Below, piece by piece: positions 25,131-33,755 of a DNA stretch of 64,000 nucleotides. The notes below the pieces were generated by a model, which had not been told where the DNA came from, searched no databases, and saw only the letters and a list, made by a program, of their open reading frames with translations. The stretch lies in contig NZ_JASGKQ010000003.1 of the NCBI RefSeq assembly GCF_047654785.1, positions 434,001 to 498,000 of the forward strand, written 5' to 3'. Source of the stretch: Pelomonas sp047654785. Its GTDB lineage: Bacteria; Pseudomonadota; Gammaproteobacteria; Burkholderiales; Burkholderiaceae_C. Position 1 is the first letter of the stretch. The number at the start of each line of letters is the position of its first letter. The position numbers and the translations under genes were made by a program.

Positions 25131-25982
25131 TCAGCCGCGCAGCAGCGACAGCACCTGCTGGGGCAGCTGGTTGGCCTGGGCGATCATCGCGGTGCCGGCC
25201 TGCTGCAGGATCTGGGCGCGGCTGAGGTTGGCGGTCTCGGAGGCGAAGTCGGCATCGGTGATGCGGCTCTTGGCGGCGCTCTGGTTCTCGACGGCGACCT
25301 GCAGGTTGGAGATCACGGCATCGAAGCGGTTCTGCGAGGCGCCGAGCACGGCGCGCTGGTCGTTGACGGTGTTCAGGGCGGCGTCGATGCCGTTGATGAC
25401 GGCGTCGATGCCGGTGCCGTTGACGGCGCCGCCGATCGAGGAGCTGGCGCCGGTGGTGACGAGCGCGATGGACGAGTCGGTCGACATGTTGGTGGTGGCG
25501 ATGTCGATGCGGTCGTTGGCGGTGGTGTTGGCGCCGACCTGGAAGGTCTGGGTGCCGGAGTCGCCGGCCAGGATGGCCTTGCCGTTGAAGGTGGTGCCGC
25601 CGATGACGCGGTTGATTTCCTTGGCCAGTTCGCCGAACTCCTTGTTCAGCGAGTCCTTGTCGGCATCGGTGTTGGTGGCGTTGCGGGCCTGGACGGCGAG
25701 TTCACGCATGCGCTGCAGCGAGTCGGTCACCTTGGACAGCGCGCCGTCGGCGGTCTGGGCCAGCGAGATGCCGTCGTTGGCGTTGCGGATGGCGACGTTG
25801 GAGCCGCGCACCTGGGCGTTCATGCGCTCGGCGATGGCCAGGCCGGCGGCGTCGTCCTTGGCGGAGTTCACGCGCAGGCCGGAGGACAGGCGCTGCATCG
25901 ACACGGACAGCGAGGACTGCGAGGCCGAGGTGTTGCGCTGCGCGTTCAGCGACTGGAGGTTGGTGTTGATGATTTGAGGCAT
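25131..25982 (-). CDS. fliC: Flagellin (paralogue 2)
   Basis: 283 residues, compact flagellin of D0/D1 type with a minimal variable region. It differs from paralogue 3 at about nine positions, nearly all before residue 105; from about residue 104 to 272 the two are identical. This points to recent duplication or gene conversion. It has its own sigma-28 promoter and a strong terminator, so it is monocistronic. Ser/Thr-rich stretch STDSSIALVTTGASSSIGG (central surface region) is a plausible target for O-glycosylation by the adjacent OGT-like enzyme; that is inference. Confidence 0.97.
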   Translation of the reverse strand: MPQIINTNLQSLNAQRNTSASQSSLSVSMQRLSSGLRVNSAKDDAAGLAIAERMNAQVRGSNVAIRNANDGISLAQTADGALSKVTDSLQRMRELAVQARNATNTDADKDSLNKEFGELAKEINRVIGGTTFNGKAILAGDSGTQTFQVGANTTANDRIDIATTNMSTDSSIALVTTGASSSIGGAVNGTGIDAVINGIDAALNTVNDQRAVLGASQNRFDAVISNLQVAVENQSAAKSRITDADFASETANLSRAQILQQAGTAMIAQANQLPQQVLSLLRG

Positions 25983-26057
25983 GACGGGTTCCTTTCGTTG
26001 ACGATCTGCGTCTGGGTCTACGTGGTTCCCGATGGCTTCGCGAACCCGTTGAGAGGC

Positions 26058-26085
26058 TTATCGTCCCGGCCCGGCCCCGGCTTGA
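26058..26085 (-). promoter_or_regulatory. Sigma-28 promoter of flagellin gene 2
   Basis: Minus strand: CTCAAG, 16-base spacer counted after TCAA, then GACGATAA (7 of 8 to GCCGATAA). About 76 bases from the ATG. Confidence 0.8.
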
Positions 26086-26108
26086 GGGAATTCTTCACGC
26101 TCCGCGAT

Positions 26109-26140
26109 GGAAAACGCCCCGCAGGAGGCTGCGGAGCGTT
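26109..26140 (-). terminator. Terminator after flagellin gene 3
   Basis: AACGCTCCGCAG/CTGCGGGGCGTT stem (one mismatch), loop CCTC, followed by TTTTCC on the minus strand. Confidence 0.9.
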
Positions 26141-26184
26141 CGGGGCGCTTCAGGGCGCCCCGGTGCGGTTCGGCGCGCGGTGGA

Positions 26185-27033
26185 TCAGCGCAGCAGCGAC
26201 AGCACCTGCGAAGGCAGCTGGTTGGCCTGGGCGATCATCGCGGTGCCGGCCTGCTGCAGGATCTGGGCGCGGCTGAGGTTGGCGGTCTCGGAGGCGAAGT
26301 CGGCATCGGTGATGCGGCTCTTGGCGGCGCTCTGGTTCTCGACGGCGACCTGCAGGTTGGAGATGACGGCGTCGAAGCGGTTCTGCGAGGCGCCGAGCAC
26401 GGCGCGCTGGTCGTTGACGGTGTTCAGGGCGGCGTCGATGCCGTTGATGACGGCGTCGATGCCGGTGCCGTTGACGGCGCCGCCGATGGAGGAGCTGGCG
26501 CCGGTGGTGACGAGGGCGATGGACGAATCGGTCGACATGTTGGTGGTGGCGATGTCGATGCGGTCGTTGGCGGTGGTGTTGGCGCCGACCTGGAAGGTCT
26601 GGGTGCCGGAGTCGCCGGCCAGGATGGCCTTGCCGTTGAAGGTGGTGCCGCCGATGACGCGGTTGATTTCCTTGGCCAGTTCGCCGAACTCCTTGTTCAG
26701 CGAGTCCTTGTCGGCGTCGGTGTTGGAGGCATTGCGGGCCTGGACGGCGAGCTCACGCATGCGCTGCAGCGAATCGGTCACCTTGGACAGCGCGCCGTCG
26801 GCGGTCTGGGCCAGCGAGATGCCGTCGTTGGCGTTGCGGATGGCGACGTTGGAGCCGCGCACCTGGGCGTTCAGCCGCTCGGAGATGGCCAGGCCGGCGG
26901 CGTCATCCTTGGCGGAGTTCACGCGCAGGCCGGAGGACAGGCGCTGCATCGACACGGCCAGCGAGGACTGCGAGGTCGAGGCGTTGCGTTGGGCGTTCAG
27001 CGACTGGAGATTGGTGTTGATGATCTGGGGCAT
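26185..27033 (-). CDS. fliC: Flagellin (paralogue 3)
   Basis: 282 residues, near twin of paralogue 2 (see that entry), with differences clustered in the first 105 residues and SQVLSLLR instead of QQVLSLLRG at the end. Same compact D0/D1 architecture. Own sigma-28 promoter about 75 bases upstream and own terminator. It is the flagellin nearest to the OGT-like glycosyltransferase gene, which is divergent from it across 284 bases. Confidence 0.97.
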   Translation of the reverse strand: MPQIINTNLQSLNAQRNASTSQSSLAVSMQRLSSGLRVNSAKDDAAGLAISERLNAQVRGSNVAIRNANDGISLAQTADGALSKVTDSLQRMRELAVQARNASNTDADKDSLNKEFGELAKEINRVIGGTTFNGKAILAGDSGTQTFQVGANTTANDRIDIATTNMSTDSSIALVTTGASSSIGGAVNGTGIDAVINGIDAALNTVNDQRAVLGASQNRFDAVISNLQVAVENQSAAKSRITDADFASETANLSRAQILQQAGTAMIAQANQLPSQVLSLLR

Positions 27034-27107
27034 GGTGCGCCTTCCTTTTCAGACGGTTGGGTGCTGGGGGGTCGATCACGAATCCGTTGCCAGACCCGTT
27101 GCTTGTG

Positions 27108-27135
27108 CTATCGGACGCTGGCCGGCACTTCTTGA
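27108..27135 (-). promoter_or_regulatory. Sigma-28 promoter of flagellin gene 3
   Basis: Minus strand: CTCAAG, 16-base spacer counted after TCAA, then TCCGATAG (6 of 8). Spacing and distance to ATG match flagellin 2. Confidence 0.7.
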
Positions 27136-27317
27136 GGGCGTTTTGTCAAGAGCGTGATTTATTGAATAAAAGGGCGGGCACCGGCCTGTTCCGGCGATGG
27201 GGCGGGCGGCGCGGGAAGTCCCGTGCGGGCGCCGGTCAATTCGGGCGATGGGCCGGGAACGCGCGCCCTACAGTCCGACGCACCGCTGCCGATCGCGCAC
27301 CCGCGCCCGCCACCGCC

Positions 27318-29228
27318 ATGCCCAGTGCCGACCAGACCGCCCTGAAACTGCTCCAGCGCGCCCGCCCCCTGCTGCTCAAGCAGCAGTGGCACGACGCCAT
27401 CCCGCCGCTCAAGCAGGTGCTGCGGCTGCGCCCGCGCGACGCCGTGCTGTGGCAGACGCTGGCCCGGGCCTGCCGCGGCGCCGACCGCACGCAGGACTGG
27501 CTGCGCGCCGCGGAGCAGGCGTTCACGCATGCCGGCGGCAACGACGGCCTGGCCCAGGAGGCCTGCGAGGACGCCGTCGACGCGGCACTGGCCGCCCACG
27601 ATCCGGCCCAGGCCGTGGCGCTGGCCGAGCGGCTCGCGCCCGCGCTGCGCGACGCCCGGCCGCGGCTGCTGCGCCTGATGGGCACGGCCCTCAACAAGCT
27701 TGGCCGGCCGCAGGAGGCGGTGGCGCCGCTGATGCGGGCCATCGCGCTGCAGCTGGACGACGCCGACGCCCACATGGAGCTGGGCTTCTCGTTCTACGCG
27801 CTGAAGATGCATGCGGAAGCGGCCGAGTGCTTCCGTACCGTGTGCATGCTGTACCCGCAGCACGTCGGCGCGCTGGCCTACATGAACGACATGGAGCAGC
27901 TGGCCTGCCGCTGGGAGGGTTTCGAGACGCGCAGCCGCGCCTTCTTCGCGGCGCTGGCCGGCGCCAGCCGGCCCAGCTGCTACGTGCCGCCCTTCGCCGC
28001 GCTGCTGCTGCCGCACACCTCGGCGCAGCTGCTGGCCGTGTCCCGGTTCGCGTCGCAGAACCTGTGCCGCGGCATCGAGCCGCTGCCGTCCGCCGCGCCG
28101 CGGGCCGCGGGCCGGCGCCTGCACGTGGCCTATTTGTCCAACGACTTCCATGGCCACGCCACCGCGTCGCTGATCACCCAGGTGCTCGAAAGCCATGACC
28201 GCGGGCGCTTCGAGGTCAGCCTGCTGTCCCACGGTGACGCCGACGGCTCCGAGCTGCGCCAGCGCCTGGTGCGCGCGGGCGAGCGCTTCGAGGAGATGGG
28301 CCGGCTGAGCCTGCCCGACATGGCGCGGCGCATCCGGGCGCTGGAGGTGGACATCCTGGTGGACCTGAAGGGCCACACGGCCGGCAGCCGCACGCCGGTG
28401 CTGGCCTACCGGCCGGCACCGCTGCAGGTGGCCTGGCTGGGCTTCGCCGGCACCTGCGGCATGGACGAGGCCGACTACGTCATCGGCGACCCCGTCGTCA
28501 CGCCGCTGGCCGACGCGCCCTGGTACACCGAGAAGATCGCGCAGATGCCGCACAGCTACCAGCCCAACGACGGCCTGCGCAGCCGCGCCGCGCCGCCGCC
28601 GCGCCGCGAGCTGGGCCTGCCCGAGGACGCGCTGGTGCTGCTCAGCGCCAACCAGGTCGGCAAGCTCAACCCGGCCGTGTTCGATGCGTGGATGGCGGTC
28701 ATGCGCCGCGTGCCGCAGGCCGTGCTGTGGCAGCTGACCGGCGGCGACGCCTCCGACGCCGAGCTGCGCCGCGAGATGCAGGCGCGCGACGTGGCGCCGC
28801 AGCGGCTGGTCGTGATGCCGCGCGCCGCGCTGCCCGACCACCTGCGCCGCCTCGGCGCGGCCGACCTGGCGCTGGACACCTGGCCCTACAACGGCCACAC
28901 CACGACCAGCGATGCGCTGTGGTCCGGCGTGCCGGTGGTGGCCGTTCGCGGGCACAGCTTCCCCAGCCGCGTCAGCGAAAGCCTGCTGCGTGCCGCGGGC
29001 CTGCCGGAGCTGGTGTGCGACACGGTGCCGGACTTCGTCGAACTGGCCAGCGCGCTGGCCGCCGACCCCGCGCGCCGCGCGTCGCTGCGCGAGCGCGTCC
29101 TGCGGGCGCGCGACGAGGCGCCGCTGTTCGACGGCCCGCGCTTCGCGCGCGACCTGGAGGCGCTGTACGAGCGCATGTGGACACGCCACCAGGCCGGGCT
29201 GCCGCCCGAGGCGCTTCAGGCGGCGTGA
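27318..29228 (+). CDS. SPINDLY/OGT-family (GT41) protein O-glycosyltransferase
   Basis: 636 residues. The N-terminal third is TPR-like helical repeats (for example LLQRARPLLLKQQWHDAIPP and RAIALQLDDADAHMELGFSF). The C-terminal half is the GT41 catalytic region: LSNDFHGHATASLITQVLES, DILVDLKGHTAGSR, RPAPLQVAWLGFAGTCG, NQVGKLNPAVFDAW and LALDTWPYNGHTTTSDALWS. Such enzymes move a sugar from a nucleotide donor to Ser/Thr of proteins in the cytoplasm. Beside three flagellin genes, flagellin is the likely acceptor. The ATG at 27318 is preferred to an upstream frame with no TPR character. Its stop overlaps the convergent fcl stop by 13 bases. Confidence 0.92.
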   Translation: MPSADQTALKLLQRARPLLLKQQWHDAIPPLKQVLRLRPRDAVLWQTLARACRGADRTQDWLRAAEQAFTHAGGNDGLAQEACEDAVDAALAAHDPAQAVALAERLAPALRDARPRLLRLMGTALNKLGRPQEAVAPLMRAIALQLDDADAHMELGFSFYALKMHAEAAECFRTVCMLYPQHVGALAYMNDMEQLACRWEGFETRSRAFFAALAGASRPSCYVPPFAALLLPHTSAQLLAVSRFASQNLCRGIEPLPSAAPRAAGRRLHVAYLSNDFHGHATASLITQVLESHDRGRFEVSLLSHGDADGSELRQRLVRAGERFEEMGRLSLPDMARRIRALEVDILVDLKGHTAGSRTPVLAYRPAPLQVAWLGFAGTCGMDEADYVIGDPVVTPLADAPWYTEKIAQMPHSYQPNDGLRSRAAPPPRRELGLPEDALVLLSANQVGKLNPAVFDAWMAVMRRVPQAVLWQLTGGDASDAELRREMQARDVAPQRLVVMPRAALPDHLRRLGAADLALDTWPYNGHTTTSDALWSGVPVVAVRGHSFPSRVSESLLRAAGLPELVCDTVPDFVELASALAADPARRASLRERVLRARDEAPLFDGPRFARDLEALYERMWTRHQAGLPPEALQAA

Positions 29229-30181
29229 GCCGTGAACCAGCGGTAGGTTTCGCGCAGCCCGTCTTCCAGCGGGATCTGCGCGCGCCAGCCCAGCCCGGCC
29301 AGGCGTGACACGTCCAGCAGCTTGCGCGGCGTGCCGTCGGGCCGGCCGGCATCCCAGGCCAGGCGGCCGGCATAGCCGGTGATGCGGGCGATGGACTGGG
29401 CCAGTTCGGCGATGCTGCAGTCCTCCCCGGTGCCGACGTTGACGTGGCCGAACTGGGGCTGCATGTGCGCCGCCCAGGCCTCGTGCGGCAACTGCATCAC
29501 GTGCACGCAGGCGGCGGCCAGGTCGTCCACGTGCAGGAACTCGCGGCGCGGCGTGCCGCTGCCCCAGATGACGACTTCCGGTGCCCTGGCCTGCACGGCC
29601 TGGTGGAAGCGCCGCAGCAGCGCCGGGATGACGTGCGAGTTCTCCGGGTGGAAGTTGTCGCCCGGGCCGTACAGGTTGGTGGGCATCAGGCTGCGGTAGT
29701 CGCGCCCGTGTTGGCGGTTGTAGCTTTCGCACAGCTTGATGCCGGCGATCTTGGCGATGGCGTAGGGCTCGTTGGTGGCTTCGAGCGGGCTGGTGAGCAG
29801 CGCCTCCTCGCGCAGGGGCTGCGGCGCCAGGCGCGGGTAGATGCAGCTGGATCCGAGGAAGAGCAGCCGCTGCACGCCGGCCTGGTGGGCCGCATGCACG
29901 AGGTTGCACGTGATCATCAGGTTGTCGTAGATGAAGTCGGCCGGGTAGGTGGCGTTGGCGTGGATGCCGCCGACGCGGGCGGCGGCCAGCACGACGTGGC
30001 CGATGCGGTGGCGCGCGAAGAAGGCACGGACGGCGGCCTGGTCGGTCAGATCCAGCTCGGCATGCGTGGCCGTGACGAGCTCGCGGCAGCCCAGCGCCTG
30101 CAGCCGGCGCATCACGGCCGACCCCACCATGCCGCGGTGGCCGGCGACGTAGACGGGCGCGTCCAGCAGGTGCAGCGCCAT
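29216..30181 (-). CDS. fcl: GDP-L-fucose synthase
   Basis: 321-residue extended SDR. NAD(P) motif GHRGMVGSA at 14-22, catalytic Ser/Tyr/Lys (FLGSSCIYP; YAIAKIAG). It converts GDP-4-keto-6-deoxy-D-mannose, the Gmd product, to GDP-L-fucose by epimerisation and reduction. The ATG at 30181 is 2 bases after the gmd stop. Last gene of the sugar operon. Confidence 0.93.
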   Translation of the reverse strand: MALHLLDAPVYVAGHRGMVGSAVMRRLQALGCRELVTATHAELDLTDQAAVRAFFARHRIGHVVLAAARVGGIHANATYPADFIYDNLMITCNLVHAAHQAGVQRLLFLGSSCIYPRLAPQPLREEALLTSPLEATNEPYAIAKIAGIKLCESYNRQHGRDYRSLMPTNLYGPGDNFHPENSHVIPALLRRFHQAVQARAPEVVIWGSGTPRREFLHVDDLAAACVHVMQLPHEAWAAHMQPQFGHVNVGTGEDCSIAELAQSIARITGYAGRLAWDAGRPDGTPRKLLDVSRLAGLGWRAQIPLEDGLRETYRWFTAHAA

Positions 30182-30183
30182 GG

Positions 30184-31302
30184 TCAGCCGTGGTTCAGTG
30201 CGACCGCATGCCCGTGCGCGCGCAGCAGCGCGGTGCGCCGTGCGGCTTCGAGGTCGGTGGCGATCATCTCCGCACACATCTGGCGCACGCCGATCTCGGG
30301 CGTCCAGCCCAGTTGCCGGCGGGCCTTGCTGGCGTCGCCGAGCAGGCTGTCCACCTCCGCCGGGCGGAAGTAGCCCGGGTCGACCGCGACCACGCAATCG
30401 CCCACCTTCATGCCGGGCGCCTTGTCGCCCGTGACGGCGGCGACGAAGCCGCGTTCGTCCGCCCCGCGGCCCTCGAAGCGCAGCGTCACGCCCAGCTCGG
30501 CGGCGCTCCACTGGATGAACTCCCGCACCGAGTGCTGCACGCCGGTGGCGATCACGTAGTCCTGCGGCTGCTGCTGTTGCAGCATCAGCCATTGCATGCG
30601 CACGTAGTCGCGGGCGTGGCCCCAGTCGCGCAGGCTGTCGAGGTTGCCCATGTAGAGGCAGCGCTCCAGCCCCTGCGCGATGTTGGCGAGCCCGCGCGTG
30701 ATCTTGCGCGTGACGAAGGTTTCGCCGCGGCGCGGGCTCTCGTGGTTGAAGAGGATGCCGTTGCAGGCGTACATGCCGTAGGCCTCGCGGTAGTTCACCG
30801 TGATCCAGTAGGCGTAGAGCTTGGCCACCGCGTAGGGGCTGCGCGGGTGGAAGGGCGTGGTTTCCGTCTGCGGCGTCTCCCGCACCAGGCCGTACAGCTC
30901 GGAGGTGGAGGCCTGGTAGAAGCGGGTCGTCTTCTCCAGCCCCAGGAAGCGGATGGCCTCCAGCAGCCGCAGCGTGCCCAGCGCGTTCACGTCGGCCGTG
31001 TACTCGGGCGACTCGAAGCTCACCGCGACGTGGCTCTGTGCGCCGAGGTTGTAGACCTCGTCGGGCTTCACCTGGGCCAGGATGCGCGTCAGGTTGGAGC
31101 TGTCGCTCAGGTCGCCGTAGTGCAGCGCGAAACGCTGGTGCTCCACGTGCGGGTCTTCGTAGATGTGGTCCACCCGCTGCGTGTTGAACAGCGATGCGCG
31201 ACGCTTGATGCCGTGCACCTCGTAGCCCTGTTCGAGCAGGAACTCGGCCAGGTAGCTGCCGTCTTGTCCGGTGATGCCGGTGATCAGGGCGCGTTTCGTC
31301 AT
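30184..31302 (-). CDS. gmd: GDP-mannose 4,6-dehydratase
   Basis: 372 residues. TGITGQDGSYLAEFLLEQGY is the cofactor loop; QASTSELYGLV and YAVAKLYAYW give the catalytic Thr/Ser-Tyr-Lys. It makes GDP-4-keto-6-deoxy-D-mannose, the common precursor of both GDP-L-fucose (fcl, next gene) and GDP-perosamine (aminotransferase at 33.8 kb). Both branches are thus encoded here. It follows a glycosyltransferase by 66 bases. Confidence 0.96.
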   Translation of the reverse strand: MTKRALITGITGQDGSYLAEFLLEQGYEVHGIKRRASLFNTQRVDHIYEDPHVEHQRFALHYGDLSDSSNLTRILAQVKPDEVYNLGAQSHVAVSFESPEYTADVNALGTLRLLEAIRFLGLEKTTRFYQASTSELYGLVRETPQTETTPFHPRSPYAVAKLYAYWITVNYREAYGMYACNGILFNHESPRRGETFVTRKITRGLANIAQGLERCLYMGNLDSLRDWGHARDYVRMQWLMLQQQQPQDYVIATGVQHSVREFIQWSAAELGVTLRFEGRGADERGFVAAVTGDKAPGMKVGDCVVAVDPGYFRPAEVDSLLGDASKARRQLGWTPEIGVRQMCAEMIATDLEAARRTALLRAHGHAVALNHG

Positions 31303-31368
31303 CGTCGGGGCGGGGTGGTCCGCGTCATGGGGGTGGGCAGATTCTGTCGGTTGCGGCGGCGGGTGGCG

Positions 31369-32547
31369 TCAATCGCCGGCGATGCCGCAGACGCGCAGGT
31401 AGCGGTCCATGGACTTCATCTGCTGCATCAGCGGCGCATGGGCCTGGGCGGTGCGGGCGGCCTGCCGCCACGGTGCGGCCGGCATCTGCAGCGCATCGAT
31501 GAGGGCCTGCTGCCCGTAGGGGGCCAGCAGGTAGGACGCGGGGGCGTGGTGGTCCAGGAAGTCCTGCAGCGCCATGCAGCCTTCGGACAGCAGCACCGGT
31601 TTGCCCAGGCTCAGCGCCTCGGGAATGATGCCGCTCATCTTGGTGCCGTACTCGGCCGGGTCGTAGAAGGCCCAGACCGCGTCGACCTGCGCCATCTGGC
31701 GCAGGTAGGTGGCGTTGTCCGTGTCGGCGCTTTCGGCGTGTACCCAGTCGGCGGCGGCGTTGATCCGCGCGCAGTGGTCTTCGCGCCCCGGCGGCAGGTA
31801 GATGTGCAGCCGCGTCGCGGGCGTGATGCCGGCCGTGGCCAGCTGCTGGATGGCGTCGAGCATCAGCGCGAAGCCCTTGGTCGTGAAGGGGGAGCCGAAG
31901 TAGCCCAGCACCGGCGCTTCGGCGCCCGGCGTGCGCGGCGCCTGCGACAGCTCCCGGATCAGCGCCGCGTTCGTCGCCGCCACGGGCGGCAGCAGCGTGG
32001 CGGTGGGCACGAGCTGGTCGCCAAAGCGGTAGCTGCCCGTCTCGGAGTAGGCGAAGAGCTGCCCCGCCGCCGACAGCTGCGCGATGCCGTCGGCCAGCCA
32101 TCGCGTGAGCGCAGCCTCGGCCCGCGCGTCCTGCGCCCAGAACGAGCAGGGCAGCAGCAGCCCGACCACGACCCGGCAGCCGGGCTTGAGCCGCACGCGC
32201 CGGGCCAGCGCGTACAGGTGCAGCGGGTAGGCGGTGGGCATCAGGATGGCGTCCGCCGCCTCGATGCCGGCGCCGGACATGTCGGCGGCCAGCGCGTCGA
32301 GCACGGCGTCGAGCCGGGCGGGGTCGTCCGCGAATGCATGGTCGACGCGGCTGTAGCCGTCGACGCGGATCACCGGATGGAGCCGCCCGCGCAGCCGCGG
32401 CAGCCGCTGCGGCTGGGCGCCGAGGTGCAGCACGTGGTGCAGCTCCAGCCCCCGCTCCACGGCCAGCGCCTCGTCGAACTCGTGGACCATCGCGTGGTTG
32501 TGGCCCTTGCCGCCGCTCAGGCCGGGGTCGAGGTAGAACACCTTCAT
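31369..32547 (-). CDS. Glycosyltransferase-like protein (GT-B type)
   Basis: 392 residues. N-terminal MKVFYLDPGLSGGKGHNHAM resembles the donor/acceptor loop of GT4-like enzymes; the C-terminal half has GYFGSPFTTKGFALMLDAI and SGIIPEALSLGKPVLLSEGC, the usual nucleotide-sugar binding block with a Glu. The specific sugar is unknown. It overlaps the preceding glycosyltransferase by ATGA, so the two are coupled and may act in turn on one glycan. Confidence 0.75.
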   Translation of the reverse strand: MKVFYLDPGLSGGKGHNHAMVHEFDEALAVERGLELHHVLHLGAQPQRLPRLRGRLHPVIRVDGYSRVDHAFADDPARLDAVLDALAADMSGAGIEAADAILMPTAYPLHLYALARRVRLKPGCRVVVGLLLPCSFWAQDARAEAALTRWLADGIAQLSAAGQLFAYSETGSYRFGDQLVPTATLLPPVAATNAALIRELSQAPRTPGAEAPVLGYFGSPFTTKGFALMLDAIQQLATAGITPATRLHIYLPPGREDHCARINAAADWVHAESADTDNATYLRQMAQVDAVWAFYDPAEYGTKMSGIIPEALSLGKPVLLSEGCMALQDFLDHHAPASYLLAPYGQQALIDALQMPAAPWRQAARTAQAHAPLMQQMKSMDRYLRVCGIAGD

Positions 32548-33746
32548 GCCGGCCGCCTCCCGGCGGCGGCCAGGCTGCGCAGGCTGGCCAGCAGCTGCAG
32601 GCCGCCGCCCGCGTGGAGGTGGTCGATGTGGTCGGCTTCGTAGGGCGGGTCCCGCTCCACCGCGGTGAGCGGCAGCGTGGCGAGCAGGGCGGCCAGCGAG
32701 CTGGCGCGGTGCCGGTCGAAGAACTGCAGCGCGCCGAAGGTCAGCTCCCGGTTGACCTCGATGTCCGACGACAGCACCGGCACGCCGAGCAGTGCGGCCT
32801 CGAGCACGCCGCTGGCGCCCGGCCCGCCCTCGAACAGGCTGGCCTGCACCAGCGCCTGGGCGCCGGCGATCAGCTGCAGCTGATCGTGGCGGTCGATGAG
32901 GCCGAGGTCGTGGATGCGGCCGCGCAGCTGGAAGTGGTCGATGAGCCGTTCGATCTGCTGGGCGTAGTCGGCCTTGCGGTAGTCGCCCCGCTCGCCGGTG
33001 AACACCAGCCGCAGCGGGCTGGCGGGATGCGCCTGCAGGTGTTCGGCGAAGGCGGTGATGATGAGCTCGTGCTGCTTGTGCAGCCAGCGCTGGCTGCAGC
33101 TGATGACGTAGGGCGTGGTGATGCCCAGCCGGTCGCGGGTGGCCTGGCCGTCCTGCCACCCGGCCGCGACGTCGGAAAAGATCTGCGGGAAGCGGTACAG
33201 GCGCTGCCGGTTCGCCGCAGCGCCGTAGAAGCGCTGGATGTCGGCCAAGACGGCGCCGGAGTTGACGAACACGCCCCAGCTGTTCTCCACCAGCGCGCGG
33301 AACTGCTGGTCGCGGCCGAAGCGCTCGCGCTGCGTGAAGAAGTGCGGCAGGTGCTGGTGCTGGAAGTCCGGGATGTAGGCGGCCCAGGGCAGCGGGAAGT
33401 CCGCGCCCAGGTTCTCGCCGGTCGGGCCGATGACGTCGAGGCCCAGCACCTGCGCGGTGGCGGGCAGGTCGCGGTAGAACAGCACGTGCTCGAGCTGCGG
33501 CGCGGCGTCGAGCAGACACTTCAGCGGGCCGCCGGCGTTGAGCTGCTCGCGGCGCAGCGGCAGGAAGTCGGTGACGCCGTCCTGCACCGACGTCGGCAGG
33601 TTGGTGTGGCGCATCAGCAGGTGGACCGAGGCGTTCTGCGCCGGCGCCGCGCGCAGCAGCGCGTCGAGCACGCTGCCGAGGAGGTTGGCGCCGCCCATCC
33701 AGCTGGTGAAGTAGTCGCCCAGCAGGGCCACCGCCATTTTTTTCAT
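32544..33746 (-). CDS. Glycosyltransferase family 4 protein
   Basis: 400 residues, GT-B fold. YVISCSQRWLHKQHELIITA begins the C-terminal nucleotide-binding half; VQASLFEGGPGASGVLEAAL carries the E-x7-E motif of retaining GT4 enzymes, followed by LGVPVLSSDIEVNREL. N-terminal GDYFTSWMGGANLLGSVLDA fits the acceptor side. It likely adds a mannose-, fucose- or perosamine-type unit, given the neighbours. 9 bases after the aminotransferase stop. Confidence 0.85.
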   Translation of the reverse strand: MKKMAVALLGDYFTSWMGGANLLGSVLDALLRAAPAQNASVHLLMRHTNLPTSVQDGVTDFLPLRREQLNAGGPLKCLLDAAPQLEHVLFYRDLPATAQVLGLDVIGPTGENLGADFPLPWAAYIPDFQHQHLPHFFTQRERFGRDQQFRALVENSWGVFVNSGAVLADIQRFYGAAANRQRLYRFPQIFSDVAAGWQDGQATRDRLGITTPYVISCSQRWLHKQHELIITAFAEHLQAHPASPLRLVFTGERGDYRKADYAQQIERLIDHFQLRGRIHDLGLIDRHDQLQLIAGAQALVQASLFEGGPGASGVLEAALLGVPVLSSDIEVNRELTFGALQFFDRHRASSLAALLATLPLTAVERDPPYEADHIDHLHAGGGLQLLASLRSLAAAGRRPA

Positions 33747-33755
33747 GATGTGCCC

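Noticed and set aside
24984..27135. Long plus-strand frames opposite flagellins 2 and 3
   Set aside because: Repeated in both places only because the flagellin genes are duplicates; products are Gly/Val/Asp/Ala-rich antisense shadows.
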